Source: Gammaproteobacteria bacterium
GTDB lineage: Bacteria; Pseudomonadota; Gammaproteobacteria; UBA1113
DNA: 14,978 nucleotides
Assembly (NCBI GenBank): GCA_019752835.1
Contig: JAIELR010000236.1
Span: forward strand, 1 to 14,978
Reading direction: 5' to 3'
A program made the position numbers and the translations under genes. This document shows positions 6,709-14,978 of this stretch, one piece after another. The notes beneath the pieces are model-generated. The model made no database searches. It was not told the DNA's origin and worked only from the letters and a program-made list of their open reading frames with translations. Each line of letters begins with the position of its first letter. Position 1 is the stretch's first letter.

Positions 6709-7197
6709 TCACGCTTGTCCCGCTTCTAAGGTAATCGCCGCTTGAACCGTACCTTGATTATCCAATCGGCTAATAAGGACTTGCTTCGCTTCAATACCAT
6801 ATAGCTCTCGAAGACTTACCATCCATTGAGTCAGTGCATCAAAGGAGACACGATCAAATTTAACATCCACAGTATTGTTATTATTTTGTTGTATCGACGT
6901 TAAATTATGGGCAATAGCACTATTTCGAACCGATTGATCGGTGGTTGTTAATAAGGCCTGGGTACCAACCAATTGCCCATTGACGCTGGTGCCTTGCAAT
7001 TGTTTTATTTCAGCTGACGTACGATTCATCCAATCGAGCAAGGCTTGATCTTGCTGAACAGCCGATTGCATATTCATTAACCCATGGTGAATAGGCATAA
7101 GTACTAACTCATAAAGCACAAAAAAAACTAACAAGACACCGCCTATTAGTACAATGCGCTTCTCACGTAATGCTAATGTTTCCCACCACTGTTGCAT
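6709..7197 (-). CDS. gspM: type II secretion system protein GspM
   Basis: This 162-aa bitopic inner-membrane protein has a short cytoplasmic N-terminus (MQQWWETLALREKR), one transmembrane helix at about 15-35, a coiled-coil-like stretch (about 40-68) and a ferredoxin-like periplasmic domain. That layout and length are usual for GspM, the partner of GspL in the inner-membrane platform that links the cytoplasmic ATPase to the pseudopilus. The ATG at 7197-7195 overlaps the gspL stop as TGATG, with AGGAG 8 nt upstream; a TTG one codon earlier is less likely. Primary sequence is poorly conserved in this family, so the call rests on topology and on its place directly after gspL. It is the last gene of the operon, and no convincing terminator was found in the 35 nt before the convergent DUF1284 gene. 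Confidence 0.85.
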   Translation of the reverse strand: MQQWWETLALREKRIVLIGGVLLVFFVLYELVLMPIHHGLMNMQSAVQQDQALLDWMNRTSAEIKQLQGTSVNGQLVGTQALLTTTDQSVRNSAIAHNLTSIQQNNNNTVDVKFDRVSFDALTQWMVSLRELYGIEAKQVLISRLDNQGTVQAAITLEAGQA

Positions 7198-8411
7198 CAA
7201 GTTTTCTCCTGTATCGTAAAGCGAGCAACCACTTGATTATTTTTAGTTGCTCCCTGATCTTGTTTAGCTATGAGCCCAGCACGATGAAGTTGATCTAAAG
7301 CCAAATCTAATGAATTAAAATTATTTGCCTGTAATTCTAGCACTAACTGAGCATCTTGATAATGTATCGTAATGATTTTTACCGCTGGCATTTGCTTTAG
7401 CACCTGCCCAACCGACGCAAGTAAGCCAAGATAACCATTGCCTGTTTGATTATTTTGTAATTCTTTTAAGGTGCGATCCATACGAATTTGTGGTGCAACT
7501 ACACTGGTCGCGCTGGGATAAATTTGCTTATAAAGCAACTCTATTTGCGCTTGCAAAAATTTATCTTGTTTTTTTAAAACGAAAAACTGCGCAGCGGTAC
7601 TGACTAAACTCACAACAATTCCTATGGTAACGATAATAGACGTCAGAAAGCCTAATTTTTTTATCGGTGATAAATGATGTTCTTGTTCAAATTTATCTTG
7701 TAATAAATTAGGGACATTTGTATTTTGTGTGAGATTGATAGCGCCATTCATTAAAAAATCGGCAGATTCATTTTTTTCCTCTATAGTTAACGGCAATGTG
7801 CTTAAACCCATTTTATCCAATGGTGATTTTTCACCACAATAATGAATAACCAGCAGAGAAGGACGCTCAGCTTCCTCAGATTCTTCCCATAATAAAATCA
7901 GCAGTTGCTGCCAATTTTCTGCATCGCAACTCAATCCATGATATGCGTTCACACGAATTAAAATAGTTTTTTCAACCACCACATGCCATTTTTTTGCCTC
8001 ATAAGGAAGTAAAAAATAATCCGGCAACATGGCTTTAAAAACTAATTTATGTTGAAAAAATTGTAAATATTCCTGCATTTTTTTCTGCGGAATTGCCAAT
8101 AAACTGACACGGCCATTTTCTTGAACATGGGTAATCACAATATGATAATGGTCGATAGGTTCCAATAATTGATCTTCAATTGCAAAAGGTAAGGCTTTTG
8201 TTAATTTATTCATAGGCATTTTAGGTAAGGATTTTTCTAAAGAAATAACTTCTGTTCCAGAAATAATTAAAAATGCCGCGCGCATTTGAGCAAGATGAAG
8301 AGCTTCATCGATAGAGCTTATTTTAGTGATGACTGATGCATTACCTTCTTCTATCAAGGTACATTCGATATTATCTGTCGCATCCATTAACCGTAATATA
8401 ATTAAGTTCAT
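7197..8411 (-). CDS. gspL: type II secretion system protein GspL
   Basis: GspL recruits the secretion ATPase GspE to the membrane and pairs with GspM. Starting at ATG 8411 gives 404 residues, close to the usual length. The cytoplasmic actin-like domain (about 1-240) contains ALPFAIEDQLLEPIDHYHIV (residues 73-92), which resembles the conserved family segment ending in the ExLxxxxxHxH pattern. A MNGAINLTQN segment (221-230) precedes a single transmembrane helix (about 254-278) and a periplasmic ferredoxin-like domain. A GTG 30 nt upstream is possible but would overlap gspK. The chosen ATG lies 5 nt after the gspK stop, with a G-rich ribosome binding site (GGTGGGG) overlapping the end of gspK. 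The 3' end overlaps the gspM start codon. Confidence 0.88.
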   Translation of the reverse strand: MNLIILRLMDATDNIECTLIEEGNASVITKISSIDEALHLAQMRAAFLIISGTEVISLEKSLPKMPMNKLTKALPFAIEDQLLEPIDHYHIVITHVQENGRVSLLAIPQKKMQEYLQFFQHKLVFKAMLPDYFLLPYEAKKWHVVVEKTILIRVNAYHGLSCDAENWQQLLILLWEESEEAERPSLLVIHYCGEKSPLDKMGLSTLPLTIEEKNESADFLMNGAINLTQNTNVPNLLQDKFEQEHHLSPIKKLGFLTSIIVTIGIVVSLVSTAAQFFVLKKQDKFLQAQIELLYKQIYPSATSVVAPQIRMDRTLKELQNNQTGNGYLGLLASVGQVLKQMPAVKIITIHYQDAQLVLELQANNFNSLDLALDQLHRAGLIAKQDQGATKNNQVVARFTIQEKT

Positions 8412-8416
8412 AATTT

Positions 8417-9667
8417 TTACACCCCACCTCGGCTTTCCCACAACACCGTTACCACTATGGGCTTTTGTTGACTTTGATCTTCACTGGCCGCGATACTTGA
8501 TTGCGTCGTCTGGCTCACTTGATCGGTTGATGCATCTTCATTTGTGTCCGCGTCAGGACGATATAACATAGCATGTAAATTCAGTTTTTCCGATGAATTA
8601 CTCACATGAGCAGTTACCAAAAAATAATCGCTATTCATGGTTAAATCTGCCTTGTTAATATTTGCATTTTGTATTGTCTCATCTTTCAAAAAATCATCGA
8701 TCGATGAAAAAGGTGTATCTCCACGATTTTGTACTATTTCAATCGCCGTTTGCAAATCGAGCGTCTTGCTAAGGCTTGCGATCACAGGGGCTGATGCGGT
8801 GTTAATATTAATAGGTGTTTGCTTGGGTAAGGCTGTAATAAAAGGTTTTAAGCGCATATATAAATTTGCATTCATACCTTTGACCAATCGCAATTCGCTT
8901 GGACTGACCATCAATGCTTGCGCAGCGCGATATGGAGGGTGTAATTTGCCGTAATAGCGATTGATCTTTGCATCGGCTGATGCCGCCTGATCCGCAGTGC
9001 TGGTATTAGTGGAGGTATTAGTGGTATTGGATGAATTGCTTGTATTAGTGGAAACATTGGACGTGTTGGACGAATTGTTTGTATTAGTGGAAACATTAGA
9101 TGTGTTGGATGAGTTGCTTGTATTAGTGGAAACATTAGATGTGTTGGATGCATCATCACTCTGCGGTTTTGTGACCCACTCATGGACCGAGACAGCAATC
9201 GCCTTCGCATCCTTTGGATCAATATCAGGATCAACCACCTGAATCATATTTGCAAAATTTGCTTCATATTGTTCATTCACTAAATTATTCAAATTGAATT
9301 TACCCTGCATATCGATCAATGTCCCTGAGACTTGAAAACCATTAGTCGCCGTAATATCACTAAATGATCGAGGAAGGTTATCCATGGCTGTTTTACTCAC
9401 ATCTTGGGAGCCACTTTCTTGTGCCTGCTCATGCGCAGTTTGAGCATCTTGTATCAACAAGCCTCTGGCCCATGCTTCTACTACTTTCGCATCAAGATAC
9501 ATACGATCATTGTTCAACACTAAAGTTGTTCGCTCAATTTGAGCCTGTTGTTGCACCATCATGGTTATCGCAAGGGTTGTGACAAGCGTCATGATAAGTA
9601 AGGCAACAATGATGGCGCTGCCTTTACATTTTTGTACATTACCCTTAATTTGTGTTGGATTGATCAT
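8417..9667 (-). CDS. gspK: type II secretion minor pseudopilin GspK, with tandem-repeat insert
   Basis: GspK is the large tip subunit of the GspI-J-K complex on the type II pseudopilus. The ATG at 9667 gives 416 residues with a prepilin-like N-terminus, KCKG followed by SAIIVALLIMTLVTTLA (about 13-34). Val rather than Glu at +5 of the mature protein fits GspK, which commonly lacks that glutamate. Conserved landmarks are IDMQGKFNLNNLV (118-130), HEWV (162-165), PPYRAA (244-249), SELRLVKGM (257-265) and ININTASAPV (287-296). Between HEWV and the YY before PPYRAA lies a Ser/Thr/Asn-only repeat (174-223), where relatives usually have a short Asp-rich loop. The open frame extends upstream to 9814, but the family N-terminus places the start at 9667, overlapping gspJ by 23 nt. 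Confidence 0.9.
   Translation of the reverse strand: MINPTQIKGNVQKCKGSAIIVALLIMTLVTTLAITMMVQQQAQIERTTLVLNNDRMYLDAKVVEAWARGLLIQDAQTAHEQAQESGSQDVSKTAMDNLPRSFSDITATNGFQVSGTLIDMQGKFNLNNLVNEQYEANFANMIQVVDPDIDPKDAKAIAVSVHEWVTKPQSDDASNTSNVSTNTSNSSNTSNVSTNTNNSSNTSNVSTNTSNSSNTTNTSTNTSTADQAASADAKINRYYGKLHPPYRAAQALMVSPSELRLVKGMNANLYMRLKPFITALPKQTPININTASAPVIASLSKTLDLQTAIEIVQNRGDTPFSSIDDFLKDETIQNANINKADLTMNSDYFLVTAHVSNSSEKLNLHAMLYRPDADTNEDASTDQVSQTTQSSIAASEDQSQQKPIVVTVLWESRGGV
8996..9148 (-). repeat. 39-bp coding tandem repeat within gspK
   Basis: Three full 39-bp units (9148-9110, 9109-9071, 9070-9032) and one diverged partial unit (9031-8999) encode SNTSNVSTNTSNS-type 13-residue repeats. The units differ at only a few bases. 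Because 39 is a multiple of three, gain or loss of units would keep gspK in frame. The repeat also keeps other frames open on both strands, which creates false ORFs here. Confidence 0.9.
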
Positions 9668-10307
9668 TACTTTGATCGCTTTTTTTATGCAAATTATCGG
9701 CAAATACAGGAATATATAAATCGACTGCCCCAAAAGATTCATCTGTAAACACGATTTCCACCGCCCGTGGCAGAGGATTTTTTGTATTTTTATTCGACGA
9801 CTGAGTATCACCAACAGACGAGGGCCATTGTGTATAACGCTTTAATTTATCATCATAATAAAAAATTTGGCTATCCTTGATATGCTTTAGTAATACTCGG
9901 CTGACTGACTTGGTTGCCGTTGCTAAATCTAACACATCCCAGGTACCGCGAGTAATTGTTGATGTACACTCATAGGTAACTCGTTGCAAATTACTGATAT
10001 TAAGAGACCCCAATGGATTAACATTGCCGGTGCGGGTAAAGGTAATCGTGTGAGCAGTTCCCGTCACTGCAGCGTTAAGTTGACCGCTTTTACTGCGCAC
10101 TGGTCTATCAATCATTTGACTAATATCCAAGCGCATCATTGCGGTGGCCAATTGCAATTGATTCATCGCTGTTTGGTGTTGATCTAGCACTTTTTTGTCA
10201 AAGAAAATACGACGCAAGGCAACTGTCGCAATCGTTGCCATAATGGCAAAGATAAACAATGCTAATAAAATTTCAACTAAGGTGAAGCCTTTTAATCGTC
10301 GGTTCAT
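9645..10307 (-). CDS. gspJ: type II secretion minor pseudopilin GspJ
   Basis: GspJ is a minor pseudopilin that joins GspI and GspK at the pseudopilus tip. The N-terminus is a textbook type IV prepilin signal: basic leader MNRRLKG, then FTLVEILLALFIFAIMATIA, with cleavage expected after Gly7 and the conserved Glu at mature position 5. The globular domain (about 35-220) has the general GspJ length. The start codon overlaps the dsbD stop as ATGA, so translation is probably coupled. The C-terminal tail (HKKSDQSNDQSNTN) is hydrophilic and low-complexity. gspG, H and I, which often precede gspJ, are absent here; dsbD takes that position, so the rest of the secretion system must be encoded elsewhere. 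Confidence 0.9.
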   Translation of the reverse strand: MNRRLKGFTLVEILLALFIFAIMATIATVALRRIFFDKKVLDQHQTAMNQLQLATAMMRLDISQMIDRPVRSKSGQLNAAVTGTAHTITFTRTGNVNPLGSLNISNLQRVTYECTSTITRGTWDVLDLATATKSVSRVLLKHIKDSQIFYYDDKLKRYTQWPSSVGDTQSSNKNTKNPLPRAVEIVFTDESFGAVDLYIPVFADNLHKKSDQSNDQSNTN

Positions 10308-12097
10308 GAGTGAAGCATATTCAAGTGCTGTAAAAAAGTAGTCGCCCCAACGGCACCAACAATTCGACTTTCAGTCATTTCCTGCCCCTGTGGATTTATA
10401 AAAATGATGGTTGGCGGCGCTATCACATTATACTCTTTCAAAAGCGCCTTCATCTCAGGCGTATTTTTTGTCATATCGACACGCACACGCTCAAAAGGCA
10501 AAAGCGTTGTTTTCACATTGGTCTTATTAAATGTACGTATATCCATTTCTTGGCAGGCAAGACACCACCTAGCATAAAAATCGATCACCGTAATTTTATG
10601 ATTCTGACGCGCATGCGCCAATAAAGAATTTAAGCCTTGTCTGGTGGTAACAACTGAAAACTCCGATGAATTGTTTTCAGGCGCTGCATTTGCATTCGTC
10701 CACGGGGTTAAGGGTTGCCAAAGGCTTGTATTGCCCTGGGCTGCACCCAACAACAAAATGGCACCTAACATGGCAAACACTAAGCCGAGCCCCCGCCAAA
10801 ATTTGGCCCATCCTGTAACGGCTGGCTGTAATAATCCGAGGTAAATGGAAGAAATAATCAATAAAACAGCCCATAGTAACAAACTTACTCGACCAGGCAG
10901 GATTCTGTTAAGTAACGCAATGGCAATAGCGAGTAGAAAAACACCCAAAATTTGTTTGATGGTTTCCATCCAATGACCTGTACGCGGCAAGATGCGGCCC
11001 CCAAAAGTGCCCACTAAAAACAAGGGAATTCCCATACCAAGCGCCATAGTAAACAGAGCTAATCCACCTAATAAACCATTACCGGTCTGAGTGATATAAC
11101 CAACAGCAGCAATTAACGCTGGACTCACACAGGGTGAAACAATTAAGGTTGCCAAACAACCCATCACTGCTGCACCTACAAAATGGCCCGATTTTTGATG
11201 GTTGCTTAAATCGGTTAGTCGCTCTTGAAGGCGACGGGGCAAGCGAATTTCGTAAAAACCAAATAAGGAAAGAGCAAGCAGCACAAAGAGTAAACTACTA
11301 ATAGCGATGGCCAGTGGCGTTTGTAATAAAGCTTGTAAATTAGCGCCTACAAAACCTGCGATAAGCCCAATGACAGCATAGGTTAATGCCATGCTGAGCA
11401 CATAAGTGAGTGAAATCCATGCCGCACGTGCGGTACTTATTCCTTCATGCCCAATAATGAGACTCGATAAAATGGGGATCATGGGTAAAATACAGGGTGT
11501 AAATGCCAGCAATAAACCCAAACCAAAAAAACTCAATAAAGCCCAGCCAATATTGTGACCACTTAACAAGGAGCTCAGCTTATCCTGTTCATTTTGAGCA
11601 ACTGGGGACGCTGGTTTTGGGGCCACCGTTGTGGCATGACGGCCAAGTAGCGCAGGTAAAACAAGCGCTTTCGTTACCGGCGGATAACAAAAATGCTTGC
11701 TTGAACAGCCTTGATAACACACGTTCAAATTCACTGTCTGGTTAGCATACTGTGGGGGTATAGGAATAGTAATATTCAGTTGATTTGCATACGCATTAAA
11801 CCTCCCCAAAATATCATCAGTGAATGTTTGTGCTGGGGGTAACTTTATCCCCGTAATACGCTGGCCATTCACTATAAAACAAAAGCGATCTTGGTATAAG
11901 TAATAACCTGGAGCCATTTGCCAGTGGGCGTTGACGGTGTTGGCATCGCGTACAGCGGAGAATTGATAGGCTTGGGCAAGCGGGAGGGGATTGTTATCAA
12001 CATTAAACAGATCAACGGCACTTGCCGACATGCTGAAAAAAAATAAAGTACAAAACAAGAACCAAGAGCGTCGTATCAGTGAAAACAAGCATTTCAT
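10304..12097 (-). CDS. dsbD: thiol:disulfide interchange protein DsbD
   Basis: DsbD carries electrons from cytoplasmic thioredoxin across the inner membrane to periplasmic reductases. The 597-aa protein has all three modules. A signal peptide (cleavage near ASA|VDL, about 27) leads into the periplasmic alpha domain with CYQGCSSKHFCYPP, its redox pair being Cys131 and Cys137. An eight-helix membrane domain (about 185-455) carries TPCILP (Cys202) and SPCVSP (Cys323). A C-terminal thioredoxin-like domain has WCLAC (Cys512, Cys515). Every redox cysteine expected from the family is present. The gene overlaps its upstream DsbA-like neighbour and downstream gspJ by ATGA junctions. A link to pseudopilins and a thioredoxin-fold lipoprotein suggests a role in folding or redox control of the secretion apparatus or its substrates. 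Confidence 0.95.
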   Translation of the reverse strand: MKCLFSLIRRSWFLFCTLFFFSMSASAVDLFNVDNNPLPLAQAYQFSAVRDANTVNAHWQMAPGYYLYQDRFCFIVNGQRITGIKLPPAQTFTDDILGRFNAYANQLNITIPIPPQYANQTVNLNVCYQGCSSKHFCYPPVTKALVLPALLGRHATTVAPKPASPVAQNEQDKLSSLLSGHNIGWALLSFFGLGLLLAFTPCILPMIPILSSLIIGHEGISTARAAWISLTYVLSMALTYAVIGLIAGFVGANLQALLQTPLAIAISSLLFVLLALSLFGFYEIRLPRRLQERLTDLSNHQKSGHFVGAAVMGCLATLIVSPCVSPALIAAVGYITQTGNGLLGGLALFTMALGMGIPLFLVGTFGGRILPRTGHWMETIKQILGVFLLAIAIALLNRILPGRVSLLLWAVLLIISSIYLGLLQPAVTGWAKFWRGLGLVFAMLGAILLLGAAQGNTSLWQPLTPWTNANAAPENNSSEFSVVTTRQGLNSLLAHARQNHKITVIDFYARWCLACQEMDIRTFNKTNVKTTLLPFERVRVDMTKNTPEMKALLKEYNVIAPPTIIFINPQGQEMTESRIVGAVGATTFLQHLNMLHS

Positions 12098-12690
12098 TCT
12101 GCATTTTCCTTATCAATAGCCGCCAATAACTCGGTCAATGTTTGCGCGCCCATTAAGGGATGAGCCTTGTATCCCATTTTGCCAACAAAAAAAGTAGGCA
12201 AATGAGTTACCCCATTTTGTTTCGCTAATTGCTCATTACGGCTGAGCAAAACACTGACCTCAGGCCCCATCTCTTGTCGCTTGAGCTCATTGGTGTCGAT
12301 AAAAGCTTGTGACAAAAGATCAATCGCTTGCTGTTCTGTCAGTTTAGGGGAAGCATTAACCATAAGATGGTTTGCAGCAAGAAACCGGTCTTGTAAGCCC
12401 GCGGCTAAAACCAATCGTGTAAAATACGCCTTTTGTGCATCATCTACCATTGGATGATAGATAATACGAACATTGGGCCGTTTTTCCATGACTACATTGA
12501 TAATAGAGGCCATTTTCAAGCAATCTAGGTTTGAATAGTCTAAAAACTCTACCAAAATGACCTTACCGCTTGGATTACCGTCAGTATTAATAGGTAAAGC
12601 GCTATAGATCGCATTATTTTTGCTTGCTCCGCAGCCTGCAATGAAAAAACTTACTAGGATTAGTACAAGAATTCGTGCCAACTGACTCAT
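12094..12690 (-). CDS. DsbA/thioredoxin-fold lipoprotein lacking the first active-site Cys
   Basis: Starting at ATG 12690 (AGGAG 11 nt upstream) the 198-aa protein has a lipoprotein signal with lipobox FFIAGC, so Cys20 should be lipidated. The TTG at 12711 has no ribosome binding site and would overlap that AGGAG. The rest resembles DsbA-type thioredoxin folds: VEFLDYSNLDC (47-57) aligns with the FxDYxCPYC active site, and GVTHLPTFFVG (160-170) is the cis-proline loop. The first, nucleophilic cysteine is replaced by Asn54 and only Cys57 remains, so ordinary disulfide exchange by a CxxC pair is not possible. It may be a chaperone, a single-cysteine isomerase or glutathione-type protein reduced by DsbD, or a degenerate enzyme. 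It is the first gene of the dsbD-gspJKLM operon. Confidence 0.85.
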   Translation of the reverse strand: MSQLARILVLILVSFFIAGCGASKNNAIYSALPINTDGNPSGKVILVEFLDYSNLDCLKMASIINVVMEKRPNVRIIYHPMVDDAQKAYFTRLVLAAGLQDRFLAANHLMVNASPKLTEQQAIDLLSQAFIDTNELKRQEMGPEVSVLLSRNEQLAKQNGVTHLPTFFVGKMGYKAHPLMGAQTLTELLAAIDKENAE

Positions 12691-12730
12691 CTTAAAATGA
12701 ACTCCTAACAAAAATATTTACTGTCTGACC

Positions 12731-12758
12731 CTTGAATTATGACTAGTTTACCTCATAT
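12731..12758 (+). promoter_or_regulatory. sigma-32 (RpoH) heat-shock promoter of groESL
   Basis: CCCTTGAA (the CTTGAA core is 12731-12736), a 14-nt spacer, then CCTCATAT (12751-12758) closely match the RpoH pattern CTTGAA-N13/14-CCCCATNT. Transcription would begin near 12765, leaving a leader of about 90 nt. Confidence 0.75.
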
Positions 12759-12797
12759 AACGTGACAGGCGATAGTGCAGCCCCTTCAATTACGAGC

Positions 12798-12803
12798 AGT
12801 ATA
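12798..12803 (-). promoter_or_regulatory. weak candidate -10 for the dsb-gsp operon
   Basis: TATACT on the minus strand would start transcription near 12790, about 100 nt before the first gene. No good -35 lies at normal spacing (CTACTT at 17 nt). It is the best -10 in the divergent 12691-12856 gap but is not strong evidence. Confidence 0.25.
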
Positions 12804-12856
12804 GAAAGGTCCGCACTCCAAAGTAGAGTTATTTATCATAATAGGAGAGAAAGTCG

Positions 12857-13147
12857 ATGGCAAATATTCGTCCATTACGTGACCGTATTGTTGTAAAGCG
12901 TGAAAACGAAACGAAAACAGCTGGTGGGATTTTGATTCCTGATACCGCAGGTGAAAAACCTATCATTGGTATAGTAATAGCTGTTGGTAGCGGCAAAACG
13001 TTAGAAAATGGTGTTGTCTTAGAAATCGCCGTCAAAGTAGGCGACAAGGTATTGTTTGGCAAATATGCTGGCACCGAAGTTGAAGTCGCTGGCGAGAAAT
13101 TGGTTGTGATGCGTGAAGACGACATCATGGGCATTATTGAAGGTTAA
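12857..13147 (+). CDS. groES: co-chaperonin GroES
   Basis: This 96-aa protein caps GroEL as a heptameric lid and encloses substrates during ATP-driven folding in the cytoplasm. It shows [12 protein letters not shown] (4-15), the mobile loop [12 protein letters not shown] (18-29) whose Ile25-Leu26-Ile27 contacts Gro[17 protein letters not shown] and the C-terminal [11 protein letters not shown]. Length is standard. AGGAG lies 9 nt before the ATG. It is the first gene of the operon, with groEL 35 nt downstream, behind an RpoH-type promoter; the shadow frame on the opposite strand is not a gene. Confidence 0.98.
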   Translation: MANIRPLRDRIVVKRENETKTAGGILIPDTAGEKPIIGIVIAVGSGKTLENGVVLEIAVKVGDKVLFGKYAGTEVEVAGEKLVVMREDDIMGIIEG

Positions 13148-13167
13148 TAACCGAACTTACATTTTAA

Positions 13168-14829
<1,662 letters not shown>

Positions 14830-14848
14830 TTCATTCTTCCAGTACTCG

Positions 14849-14877
14849 AAAAAAGGGCGGTTTACCGCCCTTTTTTT
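14849..14877 (+). terminator. intrinsic terminator of groESL
   Basis: GGGCGG (14855-14860), loop TTTA, CCGCCC (14865-14870), then seven T. The preceding A run pairs with those T residues, so it could also stop transcription arriving from the other side. Confidence 0.95.
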
Positions 14878-14913
14878 ATTTCGGGATTGGACTAGGGAAG
14901 TGTATTTTAATTG

Positions 14914-14941
14914 TTGCAATCAAGCGGCTTTATGGTATATC
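14914..14941 (+). promoter_or_regulatory. candidate promoter for a gene beyond the window
   Basis: TTGCAA (14914-14919), 16 nt, then TATATC (14936-14941), with a TG one base before the -10 (extended -10). A second -35-like TTGACA (14959-14964) lies near the window end, where its -10 would be cut off. Confidence 0.4.
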
Positions 14942-14954
14942 GCTTCAGCGATAT
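14937..14954. promoter_or_regulatory. 18-bp palindrome overlapping the -10
   Basis: ATATCGCT (14937-14944), centre TC, AGCGATAT (14947-14954) is a perfect inverted repeat. Its position over the candidate -10 and start region suits a repressor operator; as RNA it would be a tight hairpin at the 5' end of the transcript. Confidence 0.45.
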
Positions 14955-14978
14955 GAGTTTGACAAATGTTATTCCAAT

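Noticed and set aside
8997..9242. Plus-strand ORF of Leu/Val/Asp/Glu repeats, and an overlapping minus-strand His/Pro/Thr repeat frame (8911-9234)
   Set aside because: Both are other frames of the 39-bp gspK repeat. Its length, a multiple of three, keeps them open by default; gspK has clear family motifs on either side.
9668..9814. Longer GspK start at 9814
   Set aside because: The extra 49 residues overlap gspJ and precede the prepilin-like N-terminus, which must be near the protein start.
12810..12832. Possible CIRCE element before groES (GCACTC and GAGTTA halves)
   Set aside because: Only a few bases match and the spacing is 7 rather than 9; the sigma-32 promoter explains regulation better.

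Overview
The window looks like a gammaproteobacterial chromosome segment, probably from a host-associated or Legionellales-like lineage. That placement is inferred from the mix of genes: groESL, type II secretion, dsbD, a BioY biotin transporter, and an AT-rich block of asparagine-rich, effector-like proteins. It is not proven. No tRNA, rRNA, CRISPR array, insertion sequence or integrase was seen.

Positions 1-4000 (minus strand) form an AT-rich accessory block. A likely promoter (TTGAAC-17-TATTAT, 4027-4055) drives a 378-aa helical protein with an Asn-rich linker (2816-3952). Next come a shrunken, frameshifted paralogue (2420-2726), a 418-aa paralogue that carries the helical module twice (1064-2320), and an edge-truncated MORN-repeat protein (1-954). 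The spacers between the paralogues resemble each other, so the array probably grew by tandem duplication of a gene plus its spacer. I do not recognise the paralogue family; it is the best candidate here for something undescribed.

Positions 4314-6673 (plus strand) hold a stand-alone LplT-like major facilitator transporter, BioY, and a Cys-rich DUF1284 protein, in tight succession. A perfect 10-bp hairpin spans the alternative start of the last gene.

Positions 6709-12690 (minus strand) are a tightly coupled operon read as dsbA-like lipoprotein, dsbD, gspJ, gspK, gspL, gspM. Two junctions are ATGA overlaps, one is TGATG, one is a 23-nt overlap and one a 5-nt gap. It joins periplasmic thiol chemistry to the minor pseudopilins and inner-membrane platform of type II secretion. 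Two oddities stand out: the DsbA-like protein has lost the first Cys of its CxxC motif, and GspK has a 13-residue Ser/Thr/Asn tandem repeat inside its globular domain.

Positions 12731-14877 (plus strand) are the groES-groEL heat-shock operon, with a good sigma-32-type promoter and a strong intrinsic terminator. The last 100 bases hold a probable promoter with an 18-bp palindrome over its -10 element, for a gene beyond the window.
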